A program made the position numbers and the translations under genes. A model generated the notes under the pieces. The model searched no databases and was not told the DNA's origin. It worked only from the letters and a program-made list of their open reading frames with translations. Positions 1-7,292 of a DNA stretch of 64,000 bases are shown in pieces (the stretch's first letter is position 1; each line of letters opens with the position of its first letter). Source of the stretch: RGIG4708 sp045538875 (lineage in GTDB: Bacteria; Bacillota; Clostridia; UMGS1810); assembly GCA_045538875.1 (NCBI GenBank), contig JAZQEG010000017.1, positions 13,772-77,771 of the forward strand. Reading direction: 5' to 3'.

Positions 1-759
1 TTTTGAATTAAAGCCAATACGAGTCAAAAACATTTTCATTTGCTCAGGAGTTGTATTTTGGGCTTCATCAAGAATAATAAAACTGTCATCAAGTGTCCTT
101 CCTCGCATATATGCAAGCGGTGCAACCTCAATGGCACCTTTTTCTACAAGGCGGGTATATGTTTCCATACCAAACATTTCGTAAAGGGCATCATATAGCG
201 GCCTAAGGTACGGATCCACCTTGCTTTGCAAATCACCAGGCAAAAAACCAAGCTTTTCGCCGGCTTCTATTGCCGGACGTGTTAAAATTATTCTGTTAAT
301 TTGCTTATTTTTAAATGCTGTTACTGCCATTGCAACAGCCAAATACGTTTTACCCGTACCTGCAGGGCCTATACCAAATGTAATTGTATTGTTTTTTATT
401 GCGTCAACATATGCCTTTTGACCCATTGTTTTGCTTTTAATTGGCTTGCCGTTTGAATTTACGCATATGCAGTCTGCCCCGTACAGTGCGGTGGTATCAA
501 CGCCCTCCATTGCCATGGAAATTGCATACAAAACTGTTTGTTCACTAAGTGGCTCGCCATTGTCTATTAAATCAGAGAGTTTGTTTATGGCATCAACGGC
601 CATATTAACATTGCACTCATCGCCGCAGATTTTTATATTGGAATCTCTGTTTACAATTTTTACATTTAGCTTGTTTTGAATTTCCTTTATATTTTTGTCA
701 AACTGGCCAAATATTGAAATTACCTTTTCAATATTGTTAAACATCATTGTTTTTTCCAT
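1..759 (-). CDS. phoH: PhoH family ATPase (3' end truncated by window edge)
   Basis: A PhoH-like cytoplasmic P-loop ATPase, a family linked to RNA metabolism, often found near ybeY and the yqf sporulation genes. The frame is open for 253 codons from ATG at 759 to the window edge; family members are about 310-320 aa, so roughly the last fifth is missing. Walker A (GPAGTGKT) is at residues 131-138 and Walker B (IILDEAQN) near 230, with the family motif GMETYTRLVEKG between them. GGAGG lies just upstream of ATG 759. Its first 23 bases overlap the end of yqfD, so the two are probably translationally coupled. The identification is firm; the exact biochemical role of the family is not. Confidence 0.93.
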   Translation of the reverse strand, partial: MEKTMMFNNIEKVISIFGQFDKNIKEIQNKLNVKIVNRDSNIKICGDECNVNMAVDAINKLSDLIDNGEPLSEQTVLYAISMAMEGVDTTALYGADCICVNSNGKPIKSKTMGQKAYVDAIKNNTITFGIGPAGTGKTYLAVAMAVTAFKNKQINRIILTRPAIEAGEKLGFLPGDLQSKVDPYLRPLYDALYEMFGMETYTRLVEKGAIEVAPLAYMRGRTLDDSFIILDEAQNTTPEQMKMFLTRIGFNSK

Positions 760-1966
760 CAATATCCTCCGTATATGTTTGTGGTTTTGTGAGCGGTTTA
801 TATCTTGCAATGTCCTCAATACACTCAATTGTAACCGTTACACATACATTGCCGCTTTCGTTTATATAATAGCTGTGCTCAGTGTTTTGAATAAGTGCGT
901 TGTTTGTGTATGTTTGAATTTTAAGTATGTTTGCAAGAACATTTAATGCACTCAAGGCAACCTCATTGTCATCAATTGATTTTCTATCTTCTATTATCTC
1001 ATAATATGTGCAAATTGTAAATGATAAATTTAAAATATCCGAAATTTTTTTGATGCTGGTTTCTTTGTCAAAATTAATATATTCTATATCCTTTTTACTG
1101 CCAAATGGCAGGCTAACATTGCCTATATTAAGCATATATCGTTTTTGCTTGTTGCCAGTGCGGTATCTGTCAATTTTTGTGTGATTATACTCGCCTGATA
1201 TCCTATACCATGTTTTTGCTGTAACAATTCCATCGGCATGAATATATCTTATGTTATCAGACAAAGTTTCGGACATTCCGCTGATTAACAAATCGCCCTC
1301 TTTAACTACATCACCCGGATGCACAATTTGTCTGCCGTACCTTGGCATTACCTCTATTATAACACCATCTGTCGATGCAACACAGTTAGAATAATCGGTG
1401 CTGTCGGCAATTTGAGGTACGGGTGTTCTTTCTTTTACCTTAACATATGCCTTGGTACCTTTAATATCAATCCAAATCCACGAAAGCTTATTGTTATTTT
1501 TTAATATATTTTGCTGTATTTCCTTTATATTTATATTATGTACAAATTTACCCTTTTTAAAATCCGCATCATTTAAAATACGCATAACTTCAATATCAGA
1601 AATTTCCTCGTTGCCGTCAATATATATTTGCGTAACAAATGATGTAAACATACTCACACATAACAAAAAAAGCAGAAAACCTGCTGCAAAGAATTTTCTG
1701 CTTTTGATTTTTCTTAATTTTGATGGCACTCCTCTTTTACTATTTACAGTAACTTCGGCATGCAATTTATCTGCTATTAGCATAAAATCATTGTATTGAT
1801 ATTCATATATACATATTTTTAAAGTAATTGTGTCAAAACGCTTGATTTTCCATATGTGTATACCATCTTTTGCACAATAGCTCAGCAGTTTTCCGATGTC
1901 TGCACATACAACGTCAATGCAAACATATCCAAATATATATCTGTATATTCTAATCACACCCTTCAA
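737..1966 (-). CDS. yqfD: Sporulation protein YqfD
   Basis: YqfD is a membrane protein made in the mother cell during spore formation in Bacillus and Clostridium; its biochemical role is not settled. The protein starts with the family's small N-terminal fold (YIFGYVCIDV, then IHIWKI), has one hydrophobic membrane segment at about 91-111 preceded by a basic stretch, and continues with a long extracytoplasmic part holding a POTRA-like region. At 409 aa it matches the family's usual length of about 400. The start is uncertain: the outermost start is TTG at 1966, and GTG at 1957 follows an AAGGG. The gene overlaps yqfC by 17 bases and phoH by 23, the same order (yqfC-yqfD-phoH) as in B. subtilis. 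Confidence 0.9.
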   Translation of the reverse strand: MKGVIRIYRYIFGYVCIDVVCADIGKLLSYCAKDGIHIWKIKRFDTITLKICIYEYQYNDFMLIADKLHAEVTVNSKRGVPSKLRKIKSRKFFAAGFLLFLLCVSMFTSFVTQIYIDGNEEISDIEVMRILNDADFKKGKFVHNINIKEIQQNILKNNNKLSWIWIDIKGTKAYVKVKERTPVPQIADSTDYSNCVASTDGVIIEVMPRYGRQIVHPGDVVKEGDLLISGMSETLSDNIRYIHADGIVTAKTWYRISGEYNHTKIDRYRTGNKQKRYMLNIGNVSLPFGSKKDIEYINFDKETSIKKISDILNLSFTICTYYEIIEDRKSIDDNEVALSALNVLANILKIQTYTNNALIQNTEHSYYINESGNVCVTVTIECIEDIARYKPLTKPQTYTEDIDGKNNDV

Positions 1967-2273
1967 AACTGATTGACTTAATTTTTCCTTCTATTTGTAT
2001 AAATTTTTCGTTAATCAATTTTATACCAAAGCCGTACCCGATTACAACTATATTATTTGTTTTTGTATTTATGCTTATTTTGTTGTCGTCATACTCCAAA
2101 ATTTCAACAAAATTATTAATTTGTATTATATTATTTGAAATGACACTTATTCCTGATGTTTCAGAACTTATCTCAGGAACATCCATAGAATTTGCCAGAT
2201 AATCCATAAGTTTGATAAATACCACATCCCTTAAACAATTTATGATTAAAACAGATTTTGTATGAATAAACAT
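1950..2273 (-). CDS. yqfC: Sporulation protein YqfC (YabP/YqfC family)
   Basis: A small protein of the YabP/YqfC sporulation family, encoded directly before yqfD. The C-terminal half carries the family pattern of alternating hydrophobic strands (NNIVVIGYGFGIKL, then IEGKIKSISFE). The given start (ATG 2273) is the outermost and has no ribosome-binding site. Internal starts at GTG 2225 (after AAGGGA) or ATG 2210 would give 91 or 86 aa, closer to the roughly 93 aa of B. subtilis YqfC, and would leave room for promoters between it and divergent ylbJ. I therefore suspect the true start is internal. Expression in the mother cell is inferred from the family, not seen here. Confidence 0.85.
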   Translation of the reverse strand: MFIHTKSVLIINCLRDVVFIKLMDYLANSMDVPEISSETSGISVISNNIIQINNFVEILEYDDNKISINTKTNNIVVIGYGFGIKLINEKFIQIEGKIKSISFEGCD

Positions 2274-2289
2274 ATTATCGGTGATGTTA

Positions 2290-3306
2290 ATGTCTAAACT
2301 TAAAAAAATATGTGTTTATGCTACTTGTTTGTGCTTTGTATATTTTATGTGTAATAATTTTGACTTAATAGCCCAAGCAGTTAAAAAATCAGTATCTCTT
2401 TGCATATCTGTAATTGTGCCATCGCTTTTTCCTTTTTTTATTATATCAGAATTTCTCATTTGCTTTGCACCGAGCCATTACGGAAAAGTAGTTGAAGGTA
2501 TATATGAAAAGCTTTTTAAATTTTCAAAAAGTACAATTCCAATATTTATAAGCGGTATTATTTGTGGTTATCCTGTCGGTGCAGCGGGAGTATGTTTGGC
2601 ATACCAATCTGGTATGCTATCAAAATCTGATGCCGAGGACCTTGTATGCTTTACTAACAATTCGGGCCCTTTGTTTGTAATATGTGCGGTAGGCGGCGCA
2701 ATGCTCGGCAGTATCAAAACAGGGGTGATACTTTACATTATACATATTGCCTCGGCAATAATTACAGGTATAATTATTGGCATAGGAAGAAAAAGTATCA
2801 ACAATAAATTTTTAAGTTTTAAAACAAAAACTGTTGACCCGTGCATAATAGAAAATGCTTTTTTTAAGTGTATAAAAATATCAGGTTGTGTAATAATTTT
2901 TTCAATAGTATCCTTATTTGTTCAAAAAATACTCAACAACAAATTAGGAATTATTATATGTTCGTTGTTGGAAATCACAAATGGTATACATTTAATAATT
3001 CCCTCATTTAAAGCACATACTGCCTTATGTATTATTTCTTTTTTACTAAGCTTTTCGGGCATATCGGTGCTTATTCAGGTGCTTACAGTAACACAGGGAA
3101 AATTGTCGTTAAAAAAATATTTTATATACAAATTAATAAGCGGATTAATATCTGCTATTTTAACCTCCGTTTATGCAATGCACACAAAGCATCAGTATTA
3201 TATATATAATATGAAATCAATTAACATACTGTTACCCGTTATGATAACAACTACATTTATTTTATTATTTTTAAGTTTATTATTAAAAAGCCGTAATTGG
3301 CGTTAG
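2290..3306 (+). CDS. ylbJ: Sporulation integral membrane protein YlbJ
   Basis: YlbJ is a polytopic membrane protein with a nucleoside-recognition-like Gate domain, needed for normal spore coat or cortex development in Bacillus. This copy has 338 aa and about eight hydrophobic segments. The family signature GYPVGA sits at about residue 94-99, and NNSGPLF follows, where transport-like Gate domains place polar residues in the membrane. I chose ATG 2290 because GGTGA lies five bases upstream; GTG 2281 and ATG 2284 are in-frame alternatives. It is one of only three chromosomal plus-strand genes in the window and is divergent from yqfC, so the sporulation genes share a start region. Confidence 0.9.
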   Translation: MSKLKKICVYATCLCFVYFMCNNFDLIAQAVKKSVSLCISVIVPSLFPFFIISEFLICFAPSHYGKVVEGIYEKLFKFSKSTIPIFISGIICGYPVGAAGVCLAYQSGMLSKSDAEDLVCFTNNSGPLFVICAVGGAMLGSIKTGVILYIIHIASAIITGIIIGIGRKSINNKFLSFKTKTVDPCIIENAFFKCIKISGCVIIFSIVSLFVQKILNNKLGIIICSLLEITNGIHLIIPSFKAHTALCIISFLLSFSGISVLIQVLTVTQGKLSLKKYFIYKLISGLISAILTSVYAMHTKHQYYIYNMKSINILLPVMITTTFILLFLSLLLKSRNWR

Positions 3307-3340
3307 CAAACTACACAAAACACATATATAAATATAAAAA

Positions 3341-3363
3341 AATAAGGCATTAAATGCCTTATT
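3341..3363. terminator. Bidirectional terminator between ylbJ and the 3D-domain gene
   Basis: Hairpin with the stem AATAAGGCATT / AATGCCTTATT, preceded by an A-run and followed by TTTTTA, so it can work on both strands. It lies between the converging ends of ylbJ and the DUF348/G5/3D gene. Confidence 0.8.
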
Positions 3364-3364
3364 T

Positions 3365-4453
3365 TTATTCTAAAATATATACTTTTACACTACGTCTGCC
3401 AAAGCTTATGCACTCATTATATGTTGGGAAAAACAAGTCAACCTTGTTACCTTTAATTGCACCGCCTGTATCTTCGGCAGTTGCATATCCATATGCAAAG
3501 CTTCCGTCTGATGTTTCGATATAAAGCTTTGAGCCAAGCGGTATAACCCTAGGGTCAACAGCTACAGTACCATATTTTGCGTAGGTACCTGTTGCTGTAA
3601 TGCCATAACCTCTGTCACCAGGATATTTGCCGCAGCTCTCGTATGAAAGGTCGTATGCAGTTGCAGTACATGTAAGCACGGCTTTGTAATTGCGTGGTGC
3701 CTGGCCTGGATGAGGTCGTGTGCCAACGCTTATTACTTTGTTAACAGGGTTTTTGGTAACCTCTGACGACAACTCAGTTCTGCTTACTTCAACACCATTA
3801 TTGAGAAAAACCTCATACTTTTTGGTAAGTACACCCTCAGAGCCGTTTGAAGTAACCTTTGTTGTGCCCTCAAGAAGACTCTGACTTTCAGCTGTAACTG
3901 TTCTGAAAGGAATAGGCTCATCAACCGAAATTGTAGTTTTTACAACTCTTGTAATTGTAATTGAGGTATTTTCATCAAGCTTAGAATTAATTGACTTGTC
4001 AATTATATCATAAAAGCCCAATGTAATATTGTTGTCAGCCAACATTTCACCTAATGTATCTTTGGTGGTATAATATTCACTTGTTATGCCGCCATCGTTA
4101 ACGACAACTTTTTTTACACGGTTTATCACAATAACCTGTTCGTCCGAAACGGTTTGATCCATATCAGGTGTAACAATGTCGTAATTACCAACATATATAC
4201 CCTGCTCACTTAAAACCGAGCCGACGGTAGTTCTGGATGTAACAGCATCAATCAAAACGCCGTTATCCACAATTGTAACATCAATAGTTACTGGAGCAGC
4301 AAAGGTTACTGTGTTTGCAAAAATAAACGCAACTGCTAAAAAAGCAGCTTTTTTGCTTCGTGCACGATTAATATTGCCGAATGTGTCATATATACTGTAC
4401 GAACTTATGTTGTTAAATTTTTTGGCACAAAAGGCGTAAATTTTGTTATGCAT
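3365..4453 (-). CDS. DUF348/G5/3D-domain cell-wall protein (YabE-like)
   Basis: A membrane-anchored or secreted cell-wall-active protein of the YabE/resuscitation-factor type. Order: cytoplasmic N-terminus, membrane segment or signal anchor at 36-52, two DUF348 repeats (about 56-95 and 115-150), a G5 domain (about 170-245), and a C-terminal 3D domain (262-362) with its conserved aspartates in AVDPRVIPLG, ATAEDTGG and NKVDLF. 3D domains are related to MltA lytic transglycosylases, so a peptidoglycan-cleaving role is likely. I use ATG 4453 because AGGAGG sits five bases upstream; a longer frame to 4495 lacks a good site. A strong promoter (4503-4531) lies just upstream. In B. subtilis yabE also neighbours rnmV, as here. 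Confidence 0.9.
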   Translation of the reverse strand: MHNKIYAFCAKKFNNISSYSIYDTFGNINRARSKKAAFLAVAFIFANTVTFAAPVTIDVTIVDNGVLIDAVTSRTTVGSVLSEQGIYVGNYDIVTPDMDQTVSDEQVIVINRVKKVVVNDGGITSEYYTTKDTLGEMLADNNITLGFYDIIDKSINSKLDENTSITITRVVKTTISVDEPIPFRTVTAESQSLLEGTTKVTSNGSEGVLTKKYEVFLNNGVEVSRTELSSEVTKNPVNKVISVGTRPHPGQAPRNYKAVLTCTATAYDLSYESCGKYPGDRGYGITATGTYAKYGTVAVDPRVIPLGSKLYIETSDGSFAYGYATAEDTGGAIKGNKVDLFFPTYNECISFGRRSVKVYILE

Positions 4454-4502
4454 AAATGCCTCCTGTTCGTTTTGCTCGCTATTCGCTTTGCTCACTTTGA
4501 AT

Positions 4503-4531
4503 ATTTTAAGTTAATCACCTTGTTTTGTCAA
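4503..4531 (-). promoter_or_regulatory. SigA-type promoter of the 3D-domain gene
   Basis: On the minus strand TTGACA (4526-4531), a 17-base spacer and TAAAAT (4503-4508). The start codon at 4453 lies about 50 bases downstream, so the 3D gene can be transcribed independently of rnmV. Confidence 0.8.
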
Positions 4532-4986
4532 ATTACTTACCAGTTTTTACCAATTATGAATGTGCAAAACCCACAAAAAAATTAATGTAATTTTTTAATC
4601 AAAAATTTGTAAAAAAACAATTATGTATATGTAAAAAAGCCCGTTAACAAGGAGTTTGTACATTTTATGTATATATTAACCAAAAATTACAAAAATATTA
4701 ATATTTGTAATTTTTTTGTGCATAATTGCCAAAAATTATCTTATCTTTTTTGCAATATGTAGTACGGACAAGTATTAAAGTACAACATATAGTATTATTT
4801 TTGTAACAATTAGGCATAAATTTTGATTTTTATTAAAATTTAACTTAAAAATGCAAGATTCAAGCTCAATTTAACAAAAAAATTCGACAAAAAAGTTGTT
4901 TTTTTAAAAATTTTTCCCACTTTGGTATGTTTTTATTAAAATTTAAACAATTTTTTATAAATAAAAAAGCCTCATCATAAATACAA
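4532..4986. other. AT-rich intergenic stretch with no convincing gene
   Basis: About 450 bases with very high A+T and many poly-A/poly-T tracts between the 3D gene promoter and the hairpin behind rnmV. A 31-codon plus-strand frame at 4668 follows AAGGAG at 12 bases but has no recognisable features. I see no RNA gene. Such a tract could hold upstream promoter elements or intrinsically bent DNA. Confidence 0.5.
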
Positions 4987-5014
4987 CCCCGATTTGTGCG
5001 AGCACAAATCGGGG
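4987..5014 (-). terminator. Perfect 13-bp hairpin behind rnmV
   Basis: CCCCGATTTGTGC is followed after two bases by its exact complement. On the minus strand it comes directly after the rnmV stop codon and is followed by TTGTATTTAT, which is U-rich but not a clean run; a T6 tract follows about 20 bases later. It is the likely terminator for the rnmV transcript. Confidence 0.6.
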
Positions 5015-5031
5015 CAGATTAAAGGCATAAT

Positions 5032-5625
5032 TTAAAATTTAATTGATTTAACTATCATTTTATATTCCTGATATGTATACAGGCGGTTGATTACATCAAT
5101 GAGCATGTTTGATGATATACGACGCGGCAGCTTAAGCACATCGCTAAGTCTTTGGCGGTATATTGCACTATTCGCATTGCCCGAAAATCCATCTGCAAAC
5201 AAATCGGCCTTGGTAACAAGTTTGCGTGTATTATCGCTTTGTTCAATAATATCACCGCCGAGCGCATCTTTAAGGCTGCTAATAATAACTTCATCACTAA
5301 CACCTTCAACACCCAAAAAACCTTCTTTTGATGGCTTGGCTTTGCGTTTTTCTTTACCTTTTACATCGGGAATATATGCGTGTAAAACATTTTTACCCAT
5401 GAGTATATTTTTTAAAAACGTTCTAATTCTAAAACCCGCCATATCAGAATCGGTAAATATAATAACACCGCATGTATCTGCAAGTTGCTTTATCATATTT
5501 TGCATTTTGTAATTTTTGTATATCATAAAGCCGTCAAGCACAATAATTGTAGCATCAACAAGCTGTGATAGCTTGATTTTGTCGTAATTTCCCTCTACCA
5601 ATATAGCTTGCTTAATTTTAAACAT
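5032..5625 (-). CDS. rnmV: Ribonuclease M5 (Toprim domain, DUF4093 C-terminus)
   Basis: RNase M5 trims the 5S rRNA precursor in low-GC Gram-positives. The N-terminal Toprim domain shows the catalytic Glu in VEGNYDK (Glu11) and the metal-binding DxD in FTDSDMAG (Asp59, Asp61); the C-terminal half matches the DUF4093 region with the conserved VEGVSDE and RRISSNMLIDVINRL segments. At 197 aa it is of normal length. GAGGT precedes ATG 5625. It starts nine bases after the UPF0210 stop, so it may be the last gene of that operon, and it precedes the YabE-like gene as in Bacillus. A general Toprim nuclease is the only alternative reading. Confidence 0.9.
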   Translation of the reverse strand: MFKIKQAILVEGNYDKIKLSQLVDATIIVLDGFMIYKNYKMQNMIKQLADTCGVIIFTDSDMAGFRIRTFLKNILMGKNVLHAYIPDVKGKEKRKAKPSKEGFLGVEGVSDEVIISSLKDALGGDIIEQSDNTRKLVTKADLFADGFSGNANSAIYRQRLSDVLKLPRRISSNMLIDVINRLYTYQEYKMIVKSIKF

Positions 5626-5634
5626 AGCATAACC

Positions 5635-6996
5635 TCAATTACGTAAACTGTGTATAGGAGCTGGAATTCTGCCACCACGATTGATAAATTCGGCACTTGA
5701 ATACGGGCTTACGCTCATAACAGGGCCAGTACCAAGAAGTCCGCCAAATTCTACTACATCGCCTACTTTTTTACCCGGTGCAGGTATTATTCTTACTGCG
5801 GTGGTTTTGTTGTTTATCATACCAATTGCCATTTCATCGGCAATAATTGCCGAAATTGTAGAAGCAGTTGTATCACCTGGGATTACAATCATATCAAGTC
5901 CTACCGAGCAAACACAGGTCATTGCCTCAAGCTTATCGAGCGAAAGCGCTCCCATCGATGCAGCACTTATCATGCCCGCATCTTCACTTACAGGTATAAA
6001 TGCACCGCTCAAGCCGCCAACATATGAAGAAGCAAATACTCCTCCCTTTTTTACAGCATCGTTAAGGAGTGCCAGAGCGGCGGTTGTGCCATGTGCTCCG
6101 CATTTTTCAATACCCATTTCTTCTAATATATATGCAACGCTGTCGCCAACTGCTGGAGTTGGTGCAAGTGACAAATCAACAATGCCAAACGGGACGTTAA
6201 GTCTTTTTGACGCTTCTCTGGCAACAAGCTGACCCATTCGTGTTACTTTAAATGCTGTTTTTTTGATAGTTTCGGACACAGTGCCAAAATCTTTGCCCTT
6301 TACCTTTTGGAGAGCGTGCTTAACAACTCCTGGTCCGCTAACGCCAACATTTATAACACATTCGCTCTCACCAGCTCCCAAAAATGCGCCTGCCATAAAT
6401 GGATTGTCCTCAACTGCGTTGCAAAATACAACAAGCTTTGCACATCCAAAGCCATCACTTTGCTTAGTTAAATCGGCACAAAGCTTTATTTTTTCGCCCA
6501 TCAATTTAACAGCATCCATATTGATGCCTGCCTTTGTTGAGCCAACATTTACCGATGAGCAAACTATATCAGTAGCAGCAAGTGCTTCAGGAATACTCTC
6601 TATAAGTATTCTGTCGCTGTTGGTAAAACCTTTTTGAACCAAAGCAGAAAATCCGCCTATAAAGTTTACACCAACCTGTTTTGCAGCATGGTCAAGAGTT
6701 TTTGCAAATTTTACGTAGCTTTTGGCATCTGTACTTGCTGCAGCAATCATCGAAATTGGTGTTACGGATATTCTTTTGTTAATAATGGGAATACCGTACT
6801 CACACTCAATATCTTCGCCTGTTTTTACAAGGTTTTCGGCATATTTTGTTATTTTGTCATAAATTTTTTGGCATGCTTTATTTGAGTCTGAGTCGGCACA
6901 GTCAAATAGAGATATACCCATTGTAATTGTTCGTATATCCAGATTTTCGTTTTCTATCATATGGATAGTTTCTGTGGCTTCATATTGATTAATCAT
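5635..6996 (-). CDS. UPF0210 / PFL family protein (DUF711)
   Basis: A large cytoplasmic protein of the UPF0210 (DUF711) family. The family resembles the glycyl-radical-enzyme fold but has no proven reaction; its link to the ZTP (pfl) riboswitch in other genomes hints at folate or formate metabolism. The sequence is uniform and conserved, with family motifs GAGESECVINVGVSGPGVV in the middle and GHGTTAALALLNDAVKKGG-type glycine-rich stretches. I use ATG 6996 because GAGGAG sits seven bases upstream; an in-frame ATG at 7011 is part of that Shine-Dalgarno region. It follows the ACT protein gene (UPF0237) by 11 bases, the standard two-gene unit of this family. Confidence 0.88.
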   Translation of the reverse strand: MINQYEATETIHMIENENLDIRTITMGISLFDCADSDSNKACQKIYDKITKYAENLVKTGEDIECEYGIPIINKRISVTPISMIAAASTDAKSYVKFAKTLDHAAKQVGVNFIGGFSALVQKGFTNSDRILIESIPEALAATDIVCSSVNVGSTKAGINMDAVKLMGEKIKLCADLTKQSDGFGCAKLVVFCNAVEDNPFMAGAFLGAGESECVINVGVSGPGVVKHALQKVKGKDFGTVSETIKKTAFKVTRMGQLVAREASKRLNVPFGIVDLSLAPTPAVGDSVAYILEEMGIEKCGAHGTTAALALLNDAVKKGGVFASSYVGGLSGAFIPVSEDAGMISAASMGALSLDKLEAMTCVCSVGLDMIVIPGDTTASTISAIIADEMAIGMINNKTTAVRIIPAPGKKVGDVVEFGGLLGTGPVMSVSPYSSAEFINRGGRIPAPIHSLRN

Positions 6997-7007
6997 AGTA
7001 AATCTCC

Positions 7008-7280
7008 TCATATTCTGTGCATAGACTGAAATATCTTTTCAAGCTGAATTCGTATATCAACACCAAGCTCAAGCCCCTTATCTTCAAGTAACTTTGAAAG
7101 CACGGAAAACTCACATCCGCAGTTTTCTATGTCAACAATCATCATCATTGTAAAAATATCCTGAAGTATTGTCTGGGAAATATCAAGAATGTTTACATTT
7201 TGCTCAGCAAGAATGTTTGCAACACCGCAAATAATACCAACTCTGTCTTTTCCTACAACTGTAATTACACCTTTTTTCAT
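7008..7280 (-). CDS. ACT-domain protein, UPF0237 family
   Basis: A 90-aa single ACT domain (VITVVGKDRVGIICGVANIL, then NVNILDISQTIL), similar to the glycine-cleavage regulator GcvR. ACT domains bind amino acids or other small ligands, so this is probably the regulatory partner of the UPF0210 protein encoded directly downstream; the pair is conserved in Firmicutes and archaea. GGAGAAATAATT precedes ATG 7280. It starts 12 bases after the copA stop, so it may be co-transcribed with copA. Confidence 0.9.
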   Translation of the reverse strand: MKKGVITVVGKDRVGIICGVANILAEQNVNILDISQTILQDIFTMMMIVDIENCGCEFSVLSKLLEDKGLELGVDIRIQLEKIFQSMHRI

Positions 7281-7292
7281 AATTATTTCTCC

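Noticed and set aside
4668..4763. 31-codon plus-strand frame after AAGGAG
   Set aside because: Spacing of 12 bases, poor composition, no conserved features; kept only as a remark.
5681..6637. Long plus-strand frames opposite UPF0210
   Set aside because: Shadows of the minus-strand gene; no ribosome-binding site or family match.
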